A stretch of DNA of 21,957 nt, from positions 1-21,957 of the forward strand of contig JAGCYR010000040.1 of the NCBI GenBank assembly GCA_017960705.1, written 5' to 3'. Position 1 is the stretch's first letter; the number at the start of each line of letters is the position of its first letter. The notes below the pieces were generated by a model. It did not search any database. It worked only from the letters and a program-made list of their open reading frames with translations, and was not told the DNA's origin. A program made the translations under genes and the position numbers. Source of the DNA: Clostridia bacterium (lineage in GTDB: Bacteria > Bacillota > Clostridia > Oscillospirales > CAG-272). Below are positions 6,691-14,616 of this stretch, one piece after another.

Positions 6691-7952
6691 TTGGTCTCCC
6701 CTCCGTTTCTTGTTTTCAGTACGGCGTCGAGCGCCGAAAGGATCCCGATCTTGCCGCTCTCGTAGGTCAGCCCGCCCTGCAGGTAGGCGTTGAACGGCTC
6801 GCGGATCGGTCCGTCCGCCGAGAGCTCAAGCGACGAACCCTGCACGAACGTCCCCGCCGCCATAATGACCGGCGAACTGTACCCCGGCATATCCCACGGT
6901 TCGCAGGTGACGAACGCGTCGACGGGCGAGCCCGCCTGGATCCCGCGGCAGAAGGCGATCAGGGTGTCCGCCGTCTTGCAGCGGATGGTCTGGATGATAT
7001 CCGACCGCGGCTGATCCCAACTCGGCTCGACGTCAAACCCGAGCGCGGAGAACAGGTATGCCGCGAGGTGCATGGTTTTGAGGGCTTGTCCGACCGAGTG
7101 CGGCGCGTAAAAGAGACCCTTGTAGAGGTTGCGGTTCTGTCCCAGCGTCGCGCCCTCTTCGGCTCCGATCCCGGGGGCGGTCGCACGGCAGGCGACCAGC
7201 TCCACGGCGTCGGCGCGTCCGGCGAGATACCCGCCCGATTCCGCCATCCCGCCGCCGGGATTCTTGATCAGCGACCCGATCATCAGGTCCGCTCCGACTG
7301 CGACCGGCTCTTTATCCTCGGTGAACTCGCCGTAGCAGTTGTCGACCACGACGAAGGCTTTTTCGGTCCTTTCCTTGACGAACGCGGCAAGCTTGCCGAT
7401 CTCGGACACGGTCAGGGTCGGACGGTCGAGATACCCCTTCGAGCGCTGGATGAACGCGACCTTGACGGCGGCGCCCTCCTCCGAAAGCGCTTGTCCGATC
7501 CCCTCGTAGTCGGGCGAACCGTCGCTTTTGAGGGGAACTTCACGGTAGCGCACGCCGAAATCAAGGAGCGACCCGCGCCCCGGTTTGCCCGACAGTCCGA
7601 TCACCTCGTCGAGGGTGTCGTAGGGCTTGCCGGTAAGCGAGAGCAGTACGTCGCCGGGCCGCAGCAGAGCGAAAAGCCCGATGGTCAGCGCGTGGGTCCC
7701 CGAGACGATCGAATGCCTGACGAACGCCGCCTCGCACCCGAAGATCTCGGCGTAGATCTTATCCAGCGCGTCGCGCCCCGTATCGTCCAGCCCGTAGCCG
7801 TTGGTGGACGAAAAACAAGTTTCGCTCACCCGGTTGTTTCTGAACGCCGAGAGAACGCGGGCGGTGAGCCGCTCGCTTCGTTTTTCGATCTCCCGGAATC
7901 GGGGAGCGAGCGCCTCTTCGGCTTGCTCGATCAGTGCGTTTATATCGGTCAT
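6687..7952 (-). CDS. YnbB-type PLP enzyme (methionine gamma-lyase family / 'aluminium resistance' protein)
   Basis: The 421-aa protein belongs to the fold-type I PLP family often annotated as aluminium resistance protein or Met_gamma_lyase, with B. subtilis YnbB as a member. Marks are FSSTNGYGLDDTGRD (48-61), FVRHSIVSGTHA (77-88), RPGDVLLSLTGKPYDTLDEV (98-117), VVVDNCYGEF (201-210) with the cofactor-contacting D204, and GSLIKNPGGG (226-235) with the predicted Schiff-base lysine K230. The C-terminal part includes EPWDMPGYSSPVIMAAGTF. The true substrate of this family is uncertain. It sits 37 bases after murD and overlaps the lipoprotein start by 4 bases. Confidence 0.93.
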   Translation of the reverse strand: MTDINALIEQAEEALAPRFREIEKRSERLTARVLSAFRNNRVSETCFSSTNGYGLDDTGRDALDKIYAEIFGCEAAFVRHSIVSGTHALTIGLFALLRPGDVLLSLTGKPYDTLDEVIGLSGKPGRGSLLDFGVRYREVPLKSDGSPDYEGIGQALSEEGAAVKVAFIQRSKGYLDRPTLTVSEIGKLAAFVKERTEKAFVVVDNCYGEFTEDKEPVAVGADLMIGSLIKNPGGGMAESGGYLAGRADAVELVACRATAPGIGAEEGATLGQNRNLYKGLFYAPHSVGQALKTMHLAAYLFSALGFDVEPSWDQPRSDIIQTIRCKTADTLIAFCRGIQAGSPVDAFVTCEPWDMPGYSSPVIMAAGTFVQGSSLELSADGPIREPFNAYLQGGLTYESGKIGILSALDAVLKTRNGGETK

Positions 7953-7989
7953 GCGGTACGTCCTTTTCCCTCGCGTGGAGGATTGATTT

Positions 7990-9366
7990 TCATTTCTTTA
8001 TCTTTTCTCTGCAGAGTGCGCGGAATCGGTCGCCGCGCTCGGCAAAGTTCCGGAACGCGTCGTAGCTCGTGCAGGCGGGGGAGAGCAGAACCGTGTCTCC
8101 CGGTTTCGCCAGATCGAGCGCCTGCCTCACCGCTTCGTCGAAGTCGGGGACGACGCGGCACGGAACGCCGCTCCCCTCCAGCGCCTTTTCGATCTCCGGG
8201 GCGGCTTTCCCGAACAGGATCGCCGTTTTGACTCCGCGTTTCAGCGGTTCGCGGAGCGGGAGATAGGAGAGCCCTTTTCCCGCGCCCCCGAGCAAAAGGA
8301 TGGGGACGGCGGGGGAGAGCGCTTCGAGGGTCGCGAGGGTCCGCTCGGGCGTGGTGTCGATCGATCCGTCGACGCAGCGCACCCCGTCGGGACCCGGTAC
8401 GGTTTCCATCCGGTGCGGGACGCCGCGGAACGCTTGGACGGCTCTTTCGATCGCTTCGGTCGGAACGATTCCGTCGGTCATCGCGACGGCGGCAAGCAGG
8501 TTCAACAGGTTGTGCTTCCCGGGGAGCGTTAAGCGTTCGACGGGAAATAACCGCCGGACCCCCTCCGACGAGAAGACGGAAACCCTACCCCCGTCGGGCG
8601 CGTACCATACCTCGTTCGGTCGGATCGCCGCGGGTTCGGGAGGCGTCAGCGAGAACAGGCGGGTTTCTTTTCGACCGTTTCCGATGGCGCGGAGGGTGGG
8701 ATCAAAAGCGGGGAAGACCCCGACGGTATTCCGTCCCACGATCCGCTCCTTCGCCGCCCGGTATTCGTCCATCCCGGTATGCCAGTTCAGGTGGTTTTCG
8801 GTCAGGTTCAGGATCGCCGCGCGTTCGGGTTCGGGGGACAGATCCGTCAGCTGAAAACTCGATAGTTCAAGAACCGCGACGCTGTCCTTTTTCATCTTCG
8901 GTAAAGCGGAGAGAAGCGACGCGCCGAGATTCCCCCCGGCGTAAACGTCAAGCCCCGCCGCCCGAAAGATCGCGGCGGTAAGAGAGGTGACCGTGCTCTT
9001 TCCGGAACTGCCGGTCACGGCGAACAGGCGCGCGGGCGAATAGCTTAAAAACAATCCGACCTCTCCCGTGACGGCCGCTCCCGCCGCCCTCGCTTCGGTC
9101 AGTTCCGGCAGGTCGGGACGGATCCCGGGCGAGCGGACAATCAATCCGGCGGGCAGATCGGAGAGCCACCCGTCGCCGAAACGCGGGACCGCGCCGCGTG
9201 CGATCAGTGCAAAGACCGCGGGATCGCTCGCTTTCAAGGGATTTTTGTCGCAGAGGAGCAGGGAAGTCGCCCCGCGCGAAAGAAGGTATTCCGCTGCCGC
9301 GATCCCCGAAACGCCGAGCCCGAGGACGGCGCATCCTTTGGTCTTTGCCGCGGTGACAGGATCCAT
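7990..9366 (-). CDS. murD: UDP-N-acetylmuramoylalanine--D-glutamate ligase
   Basis: The 458-aa cytoplasmic Mur ligase adds D-Glu to UDP-MurNAc-L-Ala in peptidoglycan precursor synthesis. Domain 1 is a Rossmann-like UDP-binding part (VLGLGVSGIAAAEYL, 14-28; RSPGI, 78-82). Domain 2 has the ATP loop TGSSGKST (118-125), ELSSFQL (167-173), NLTENHLNWHTGMDEY (187-202) and YRAAKERI (202-209), where K206 matches the carbamylated lysine. Domain 3 contains GVPHRME, DGSIDTTPERTL, LLLGGAGKG and LLSPACTSYDAFRNFAERG, the last being a MurD signature. The loop motifs GSSGKS and DGSIDTTPERT differ from the common TGTNGKTT and NDSKATNPDA patterns. The start has a ggagg site 6 bases upstream and a consensus promoter. 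It is the first gene of a minus-strand operon. Confidence 0.95.
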   Translation of the reverse strand: MDPVTAAKTKGCAVLGLGVSGIAAAEYLLSRGATSLLLCDKNPLKASDPAVFALIARGAVPRFGDGWLSDLPAGLIVRSPGIRPDLPELTEARAAGAAVTGEVGLFLSYSPARLFAVTGSSGKSTVTSLTAAIFRAAGLDVYAGGNLGASLLSALPKMKKDSVAVLELSSFQLTDLSPEPERAAILNLTENHLNWHTGMDEYRAAKERIVGRNTVGVFPAFDPTLRAIGNGRKETRLFSLTPPEPAAIRPNEVWYAPDGGRVSVFSSEGVRRLFPVERLTLPGKHNLLNLLAAVAMTDGIVPTEAIERAVQAFRGVPHRMETVPGPDGVRCVDGSIDTTPERTLATLEALSPAVPILLLGGAGKGLSYLPLREPLKRGVKTAILFGKAAPEIEKALEGSGVPCRVVPDFDEAVRQALDLAKPGDTVLLSPACTSYDAFRNFAERGDRFRALCREKIKK

Positions 9367-9401
9367 CGTTTTCCTCCGGGAGCCATACTTCGCTATATTA
9401 T

Positions 9402-9430
9402 ATTATATTCGATCGCGCGCGACTTTGCAA
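9402..9430 (-). promoter_or_regulatory. Promoter of the murD operon
   Basis: On the minus strand, TTGCAA (9425-9430) and TATAAT (9402-9407) are separated by exactly 17 bp. Transcription should start about 29 bases before the murD ATG. Upstream of the -35 is a small inverted repeat, attgt-tc-acaat at 9443-9454. Confidence 0.88.
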
Positions 9431-9514
9431 CCCATTACGCGAATTGTTCACAATCTCCCGCCCTTTTTTTGACGGTTTCCGCGCGCCGATCCGCCGAAAA
9501 ACCGCCCCGCCCCC

Positions 9515-9543
9515 TTGCAATCGCGCCGCGGATTTGCTATAAT
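9515..9543 (+). promoter_or_regulatory. Promoter of the FliB-family gene
   Basis: TTGCAA (9515-9520), a 17-bp spacer and TATAAT (9538-9543). The two hexamers and spacer length are identical to those of the divergent murD promoter. Confidence 0.88.
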
Positions 9544-9558
9544 GGATAAGAAAGAGAC

Positions 9559-9576
9559 CTCCCGACGCGTCGGGAG
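9559..9576. promoter_or_regulatory. Perfect 18-bp palindrome in the 5' leader of the FliB-family gene
   Basis: The sequence ctcccgacgcgtcgggag is a perfect palindrome about 9 bases after the expected transcription start and just before the ribosome site (aaaggggg). It could be an operator or a leader hairpin. There is no direct evidence for either. Confidence 0.5.
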
Positions 9577-9593
9577 AGAAAGGGGGATGCGGA

Positions 9594-10892
9594 ATGATCA
9601 TTCGGAGTCTGGCGCTGTTCGACCGCTTCAAGTGCGCGGGATCGGCGTGCAAAGACACCTGCTGCGTGCGCGACAAACTGGTGCTCGACAACAAAACCTA
9701 TTTCGAGTATCAGCGCGTGATCGCGAAGGGCGACGCCTTCGGACGGCGGATGGTCGCCTCGATCAGCGAGCGCAACGGGGTCGCCTCCTTCCGTATGCGC
9801 GACAACGGCGAATGTCCGTTTCTGATGCGCAACGGGCTTTGCGAGCTCTACGTCCGATTGGGACCCGAGCGGATCTGCGAGACCTGCCGCAAGTTCCCGA
9901 CCTTTGCAAAAGAGTACGGCAACTACCGCGAGATCGGATGCAGCTTCTCCTGTCCCGAAGTTCTGCGGCTGGTCCTGACTCACCCCGAGAACTTCCAGAT
10001 CCGCGTGCGCGAGAACGATACCGAACCCGTTACGTTCGATAACCTGAACGCCAAATTGCTCCCCCTGATCTACCCGGTCCGCGACCGCTTCCTCGAGATC
10101 GCGCAGGACAAGCGCAACACCCTGCGCAAGACGGCGACCGTCCTTCTGAAGCTCGCCGACGAGGTGCAGAGCGTGATCGACCGCAAGGCGTACGACGAGC
10201 TCGCTTCTCTGATCGCCCCGTTTGAGGCGGGCGACCCGATGGGCGGGATCACGGGAGAGGAGCCCGACGCCGCGGTCCGCGAGGTGCTCTTTGAGAAACT
10301 GCTGAAACTGCATACCAAACTCGAATACAAAAAGCCGGAGAACGCCGTCCGGATCGCCGCCGCGTACAAGACGGTGAGATCCGAATCCTTCGAGGAACGG
10401 CGCGCGCGCGAACTCGATTTCGCGTGGTATATGAACCACCGCGTTTACGAGTACCGCAAATGGCTCTTCTACCTGCTTTACCGCGATCTGCTCGACGTGG
10501 TCTTCGACGGCAAATTCTATTCCCGCGTCCGCTTCGCCGTCCTCTCGACCCTCTGCCTCTTCGAGTTCGGTTCGCTCGAATGGAAGAGCCGGGACAAACA
10601 GTTCACGCCGCAGAATCAGGAAGAGGTGTTCCGGAGCTACGCCCGCGAGGTCGACGATAACCCGAAGAACGTCGCCCGGCTGTATAAGAAACTGAACGGG
10701 TCGGCGTACGCGCTCCCGAAACTGATCCTCGCCCTCTCCAATCCGATCAAGAAACCGGTCGACGGAGCCACCCCTGCGGAACCGCTCGCCGAGCCGCTTG
10801 AAGAACCGGTCGAGGAGACGGCGGCGGAAACCGTCGATACCGCCCCGGCGGAGACGACCGACGAAGCAAAAGCGGAGACCCCCGCGGAATAA
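9594..10892 (+). CDS. FliB-family protein (flagellin lysine-N-methylase-like)
   Basis: The 432-aa protein begins with the family's cysteine cluster, RFKCAGSACKDTCC (C14, C19, C23, C24), followed by KLVLDNKTYFEYQRV. A second cluster is CPFLMRNGLCELYVRLG (C74, C83), ICETCRKFP (C95, C98) and GCSFSCPE (C116, C120). This cysteine pattern, probably an iron-sulfur or zinc site, is typical of proteins annotated as flagellin lysine-N-methylase. The last 45 residues or so are a low-complexity tail of Glu, Pro, Ala and Thr that is absent from typical members. No flagellar gene is present in this window, so the target protein is unknown. The start at 9594 has aaaggggg upstream and a consensus promoter. 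Confidence 0.82.
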   Translation: MIIRSLALFDRFKCAGSACKDTCCVRDKLVLDNKTYFEYQRVIAKGDAFGRRMVASISERNGVASFRMRDNGECPFLMRNGLCELYVRLGPERICETCRKFPTFAKEYGNYREIGCSFSCPEVLRLVLTHPENFQIRVRENDTEPVTFDNLNAKLLPLIYPVRDRFLEIAQDKRNTLRKTATVLLKLADEVQSVIDRKAYDELASLIAPFEAGDPMGGITGEEPDAAVREVLFEKLLKLHTKLEYKKPENAVRIAAAYKTVRSESFEERRARELDFAWYMNHRVYEYRKWLFYLLYRDLLDVVFDGKFYSRVRFAVLSTLCLFEFGSLEWKSRDKQFTPQNQEEVFRSYAREVDDNPKNVARLYKKLNGSAYALPKLILALSNPIKKPVDGATPAEPLAEPLEEPVEETAAETVDTAPAETTDEAKAETPAE

Positions 10893-10899
10893 CCATAAC

Positions 10900-10936
10900 A
10901 AAAAATCCCGCGCCGAACGGCGCGGGATTTTTTGTT
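10900..10936. terminator. Bidirectional terminator
   Basis: The hairpin is tcccgcgcc-gaac-ggcgcggga (10906-10927) with an A run on the left and T6GTTTT on the right. It serves both the FliB-family gene (plus) and the nitroreductase gene (minus), which converge here. Confidence 0.93.
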
Positions 10937-11512
10937 TTAGATAGTATCGGGGGTGAGGAAAACTTCGGAGAGCGCCCGCTTCGGAACCCGATGCACGTCG
11001 TTTTGGTCGCGGTAGTAGCGGACGTTGCCCTCTTTCATCTCCTCTATTTCGACTTTTTCCGCGGGCACGCCGAGCGAGATCACCAGCTCGATCTTGTATT
11101 TCCCGGCGAGATTGTACCGTTCGGTCAGCGCCTCGCGCGGGAAATTGAGGATCATGCACCCGCCGACCCCTTTTTCCGCAGCGGATAGCAGGATGGTCTC
11201 CGCGGCGATTCCGACGTCGATCTGCGACACCCCGGTACTCTCGGGCGAAAGCAGGATCAGATACGCCGCCGGGGCTTCGTCGTCCGAGGGACCGTCCCAA
11301 TCGGTGAGATACCCCGCCCATTTGACCTCTTTCGTCAGGGTCAGGACTTCGCTCTTTTCGGTCAAGGCGAGGTAGCGGAGCCGCTGGAGATTCCCGGCGG
11401 AGGGGGTGAGACGCGCCGCCTCGACGAACTCTTTGAGATCGTCTGTTGATACGGCTTTGGTCGGGTCGTAGCGGCGAAATGAACGCGCCCGTTTTACAAG
11501 ATCAAGCAGCAT
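10937..11512 (-). CDS. Nitroreductase family protein
   Basis: The 191-aa protein is of the FMN-dependent nitroreductase/oxidoreductase fold. RSFRRYDPTKAV (10-21) matches the N-terminal RRSxRxF phosphate-binding motif, and TPSAGNLQRLRY (36-47) matches the FMN-contacting PSAxNxQ motif. DVGIAAETILLSAAEKGVGGCMI (around 100-122) is the central helix. The protein is short and simple, and its substrate cannot be assigned. A good ribosome site (caaaggagg) precedes the ATG. It is 70 bases downstream of valS on the same strand. The gap holds an imperfect hairpin without a clear T run, so readthrough from valS is possible. Confidence 0.9.
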   Translation of the reverse strand: MLLDLVKRARSFRRYDPTKAVSTDDLKEFVEAARLTPSAGNLQRLRYLALTEKSEVLTLTKEVKWAGYLTDWDGPSDDEAPAAYLILLSPESTGVSQIDVGIAAETILLSAAEKGVGGCMILNFPREALTERYNLAGKYKIELVISLGVPAEKVEIEEMKEGNVRYYRDQNDVHRVPKRALSEVFLTPDTI

Positions 11513-11582
11513 AACGGATCCTCCTTTGAATAGAGATCCCGTCGGGGGGCGGTTGCCGATTTCCCCGGCGGGACAGTGCTTT

Positions 11583-14222
11583 TTAACCGTTCAGTTTGGC
11601 GAGCGCCTCGATCAGCCCCGTACGGGTCGCCTCGTATTTGGCGAGCTTCTCGCGCTCGGCGTCGACCACGGCGGCGGGCGCCTTGGAGACGAAGCCCTCG
11701 TTTGAAAGTTTCTTGCCGATGCGTTCGATCTCACCCGTCACGCGGGCGAGCTCCGCCTCGGTGCGCGCCTTCTCCTTTTCGAGATCGACCAGTTCCCCGA
11801 GCGGGATGAACACGGTCGCGGCGTCGGTCACGATGCGGACGCATCCGTCGCTCTCGTGGCTGTCGACGATCTCGCATTCCGACGCGGACGCGAGCTTGGA
11901 GAGGAACGCGCCGGCGCCGGCGAAGTCGGAGGCGTACGGGGTCACGAGGTAGACCTTCGCTTTCTTGGACGGCGGGACGTTCATCTCGGCGCGGCGATTG
12001 CGGATCGCGCGGATGACCGTGATGATGCGCTCCATCGTCGCGGCGTCGGCGGGATAGTTCATCTTCGGGTCGTAGGTCGGATAATCCGAGATCATGATGC
12101 TCTCGCTGTCGTGCGGGAGCGACAGGTAGATCTCTTCGGTGATGAACGGCATATAGGGATGCAGGAGCTTCAGGGTGTCTGAGAGCACCCGGACGATCAC
12201 CTTGCGCGCCGTTTCCGCGCTCTTGCTCTCCTTGTCGAAGAGCCGCGGCTTGATCAGCTCGATATACCAGTCGCAGAGGATATCCCAGGTGAAATCGTAG
12301 ATCTCGGCGAGCGCGACCCCGACCTCGTATTTGTCGAGGTTGTCGGTCACCGATTTGATCAGACGGTTGAGTTCGGTAAGGATCCACTTATCTTCCGGTG
12401 CAAGCTCGGTTTCGGGCGGCAGATCGTCGTCCTCCTCCTCGCCGGTCAGGTTCATCAGAACGAAGCGCGAGGCGTTCCAGAGTTTGTTCGCGAAGTTCCG
12501 CGCCGCTTCGACCTTTTCGGTGGAGAAGCGCATATCGTTGCCGGGGGCGTTCCCCGACGCCAGCGTGTAGCGGAGCGCGTCGGCGCCGTACTGCGAGATG
12601 ACGTCGAGCGGGTCGATCCCGTTGCCGAGCGATTTCGACATTTTCCGCCCCTGCGCGTCGCGGACCAGACCGTGGATAAAGACGTCGGTGAAGGGCTTCT
12701 CGTCCATGAACTCCAGCCCCATAAAGATCATCTTCGACACCCAGAAGGTGATGATATCGTACCCGGTGACCAGCGTGCTGGTCGGATAGTAGCGGCGGAT
12801 ATCGTCGGTATCCTTCGGCCAGCCGAGCGTCGAGAACGGCCAGAGCGCCGAGCTGAACCAGGTATCCAGCACGTCCTCTTCCTGCCGGATCTTCTTGCTA
12901 CCGCACTTCGGGCAGACCGTCACGTCGGATTCCGACACCGTGATCTCGCCGCACTCGTCGCAGTAGAAGGCGGGGATCCGATGACCCCACCAGAGCTGAC
13001 GGGAGATGCACCAATCGCGGATGTTCTCCATCCAGTTGAGGTAGATCTTCGAGAAGCGGTCGGGAACGTAGCGGATATCGCCGTCCTTCACCGCCTTGAT
13101 CGCCGGCTCCGCCAGCGTCTTCATCGCGACGAACCACTGTTTCGAGGCGAGCGGCTCGATCACCGTGCCGCAGCGGTAGCAGTGCGCGACCGCGTGGGTG
13201 CAGGGCTCGACTTTCACGAGCAGCCCCTCTTTTTCGAGATCCTCGACCATCACCTTCCGGGCTTCGTAGCGATCCATCCCGCTGTACTTGCCGGGGAAGC
13301 AGATCTTGCCGGTCCCGTCGATGACGAACACGTTCTCCAGCCCGTGGCGCTGCCCGGTCTCAAAGTCGTTCGGGTCGTGCGCCGGGGTGATCTTCACGCA
13401 TCCGGTACCGAAATCCGACAGCACCGCTTCGTCCGCGACCACCGGGATCTCGCGCCCGACCAGCGGCAGGATCAGCGTTTTGCCCACGAGGTCCTTGTAG
13501 CGGTCGTCTTCGGGGTTGACCGCGACCGCGGTATCGCCGAGCAGGGTCTCGGGACGGGTGGTCGCGACGATCACGAACTTACCCGGCTCGCCCTTGACGG
13601 GATAGCGGATATGCCAGAAACTGCCCGCCTCGTCGCGGTATTCGACCTCGGTATCCGAGAGGGCGGTATTGCAGTGGGGGCACCAGTTGGTGATGCGAAG
13701 CCCGCGGTAGATCAGCCCCTTGTCGTCGAGCGAGACGAACACCCTCCGCACGGCGGCGGAGAGCCCCTCGTCCATCGTGAAATGCTCGCGCGTCCAGTCG
13801 CAGGAAACGCCGAGTTTCTTTAACTGCGAGATGATCCGCGAGCCGTATTTCTTCTTCCAATCCCAGACCATTTCAAGGAACTTTTCGCGCCCGACGTCGT
13901 GCCGGGTCAGCCCCTGTTCTTTGCGCAGGTTCTCCTCCACCTTGATCTGGGTGGCGATGCCCGCGTGATCGGTGCCGGGGATCCAGAGCGTGTTGTAGCC
14001 CTGCATCCGGCGATAGCGGACCAAAATGTCCTGCAGCGTCTCGTCCAGCGCGTGCCCCATGTGGAGCTGTCCCGTCACGTTCGGGGGCGGGATCACGATC
14101 GAGAACGACGGCTTTTCGGCGTCGTACTCGGGGGTGAAGTACCCCTTCTCGCACCAGTTCGCGTAGAGCCGGTCTTCAAAATCGGCGGGCGAGTAGGTCT
14201 TCGGTAATTCTCTTGTTGCCAT
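11583..14222 (-). CDS. valS: Valine--tRNA ligase
   Basis: The 879-aa class I synthetase charges tRNA-Val. The HIGH motif is HMGH at 54-57 (PPNVTGQLHMGHALDE) and KMSKS is at 527-531 (RKMSKSLGNGIDPLD). The editing domain is present between them (ATTRPETLLGDTAVAV, 220-235; TPAHDPNDFETGQRHGL, 279-295). Zinc-ribbon cysteines are CPHC (181-184), CYRC (348-351), CDEC (421-424) and CPKC (437-440). The C-terminus is the usual ValS coiled coil (LEKEKARTEAELARVTGEIE). The length is normal for the family. Expression is controlled by the T-box leader directly upstream. Confidence 0.98.
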   Translation of the reverse strand: MATRELPKTYSPADFEDRLYANWCEKGYFTPEYDAEKPSFSIVIPPPNVTGQLHMGHALDETLQDILVRYRRMQGYNTLWIPGTDHAGIATQIKVEENLRKEQGLTRHDVGREKFLEMVWDWKKKYGSRIISQLKKLGVSCDWTREHFTMDEGLSAAVRRVFVSLDDKGLIYRGLRITNWCPHCNTALSDTEVEYRDEAGSFWHIRYPVKGEPGKFVIVATTRPETLLGDTAVAVNPEDDRYKDLVGKTLILPLVGREIPVVADEAVLSDFGTGCVKITPAHDPNDFETGQRHGLENVFVIDGTGKICFPGKYSGMDRYEARKVMVEDLEKEGLLVKVEPCTHAVAHCYRCGTVIEPLASKQWFVAMKTLAEPAIKAVKDGDIRYVPDRFSKIYLNWMENIRDWCISRQLWWGHRIPAFYCDECGEITVSESDVTVCPKCGSKKIRQEEDVLDTWFSSALWPFSTLGWPKDTDDIRRYYPTSTLVTGYDIITFWVSKMIFMGLEFMDEKPFTDVFIHGLVRDAQGRKMSKSLGNGIDPLDVISQYGADALRYTLASGNAPGNDMRFSTEKVEAARNFANKLWNASRFVLMNLTGEEEDDDLPPETELAPEDKWILTELNRLIKSVTDNLDKYEVGVALAEIYDFTWDILCDWYIELIKPRLFDKESKSAETARKVIVRVLSDTLKLLHPYMPFITEEIYLSLPHDSESIMISDYPTYDPKMNYPADAATMERIITVIRAIRNRRAEMNVPPSKKAKVYLVTPYASDFAGAGAFLSKLASASECEIVDSHESDGCVRIVTDAATVFIPLGELVDLEKEKARTEAELARVTGEIERIGKKLSNEGFVSKAPAAVVDAEREKLAKYEATRTGLIEALAKLNG

Positions 14223-14249
14223 ATCGTTTCCTTCCTTTGCGGTTCTTTC

Positions 14250-14478
14250 CTAAAAAATAAAACCCCGTGACGTTCGTCACAGGGCGCATTGACGCGCGGT
14301 ACCACCTGATTCACACGGAAAAACCGTGCCTCGTTCCCCTTAACGCGGGTCGACGTCCCCTCTCCCGGGGGGCGGCTCCGGGACGACCTTCCCGTTTTTC
14401 CCCGACGGACTCGCACCAACCGTCCGCTCTCTTTCGGGGTCAAAAACGGTACTCCTTCCCATCTCTGCCTTTCGGATA
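14250..14478 (-). promoter_or_regulatory. T-box riboswitch, valine specifier GUC
   Basis: On the minus strand the leader shows all main T-box parts. Stem I has AGTA opposite GAA in the specifier-loop region, held above by ccgttttt pairing with aaaaacgg. The specifier is GTC at 14385-14387, directly after GAAG, and reads valine. The apical part carries AGAGAG and GGTTGGTG. The conserved T-box aggtggtaccgcg is at 14295-14307. It is followed by the terminator hairpin (14262-14283) and a T-rich run (14251-14261). Uncharged tRNA-Val should stabilise the antiterminator and allow valS transcription. Confidence 0.95.
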
Positions 14479-14483
14479 TGAAC

Positions 14484-14512
14484 AATATAACACAATCGAA
14501 CCGAAAAGTCAA
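14484..14512 (-). promoter_or_regulatory. Promoter of the valS T-box transcript
   Basis: On the minus strand, TTGACT (14507-14512), a 17-bp spacer and TATATT (14484-14489). Confidence 0.82.
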
Positions 14513-14541
14513 GGGGAAACGCCGCTTTTTTCGAGTGCTTC

Positions 14542-14570
14542 TTGTATTCGGCGGCGAAATGTGATAGAAT
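14542..14570 (+). promoter_or_regulatory. Promoter of thiI
   Basis: TTGTAT (14542-14547), a 17-bp spacer and TAGAAT (14565-14570). It lies about 46 bases before the thiI start and is divergent from the valS promoter. Confidence 0.7.
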
Positions 14571-14616
14571 GGGAAACGGAAATATGATCCGGTGCAACCG
14601 GATAAAGGACGGAATC

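Noticed and set aside
9537..11321. A 594-codon minus-strand frame opposite the FliB-family and nitroreductase genes
   Set aside because: It is antisense to recognisable genes, crosses their bidirectional terminator and has no recognisable domain.
14295..14307. tRNA-like signal around ggtaccgcg
   Set aside because: It is the T-box core of the valS leader; no cloverleaf can be formed.
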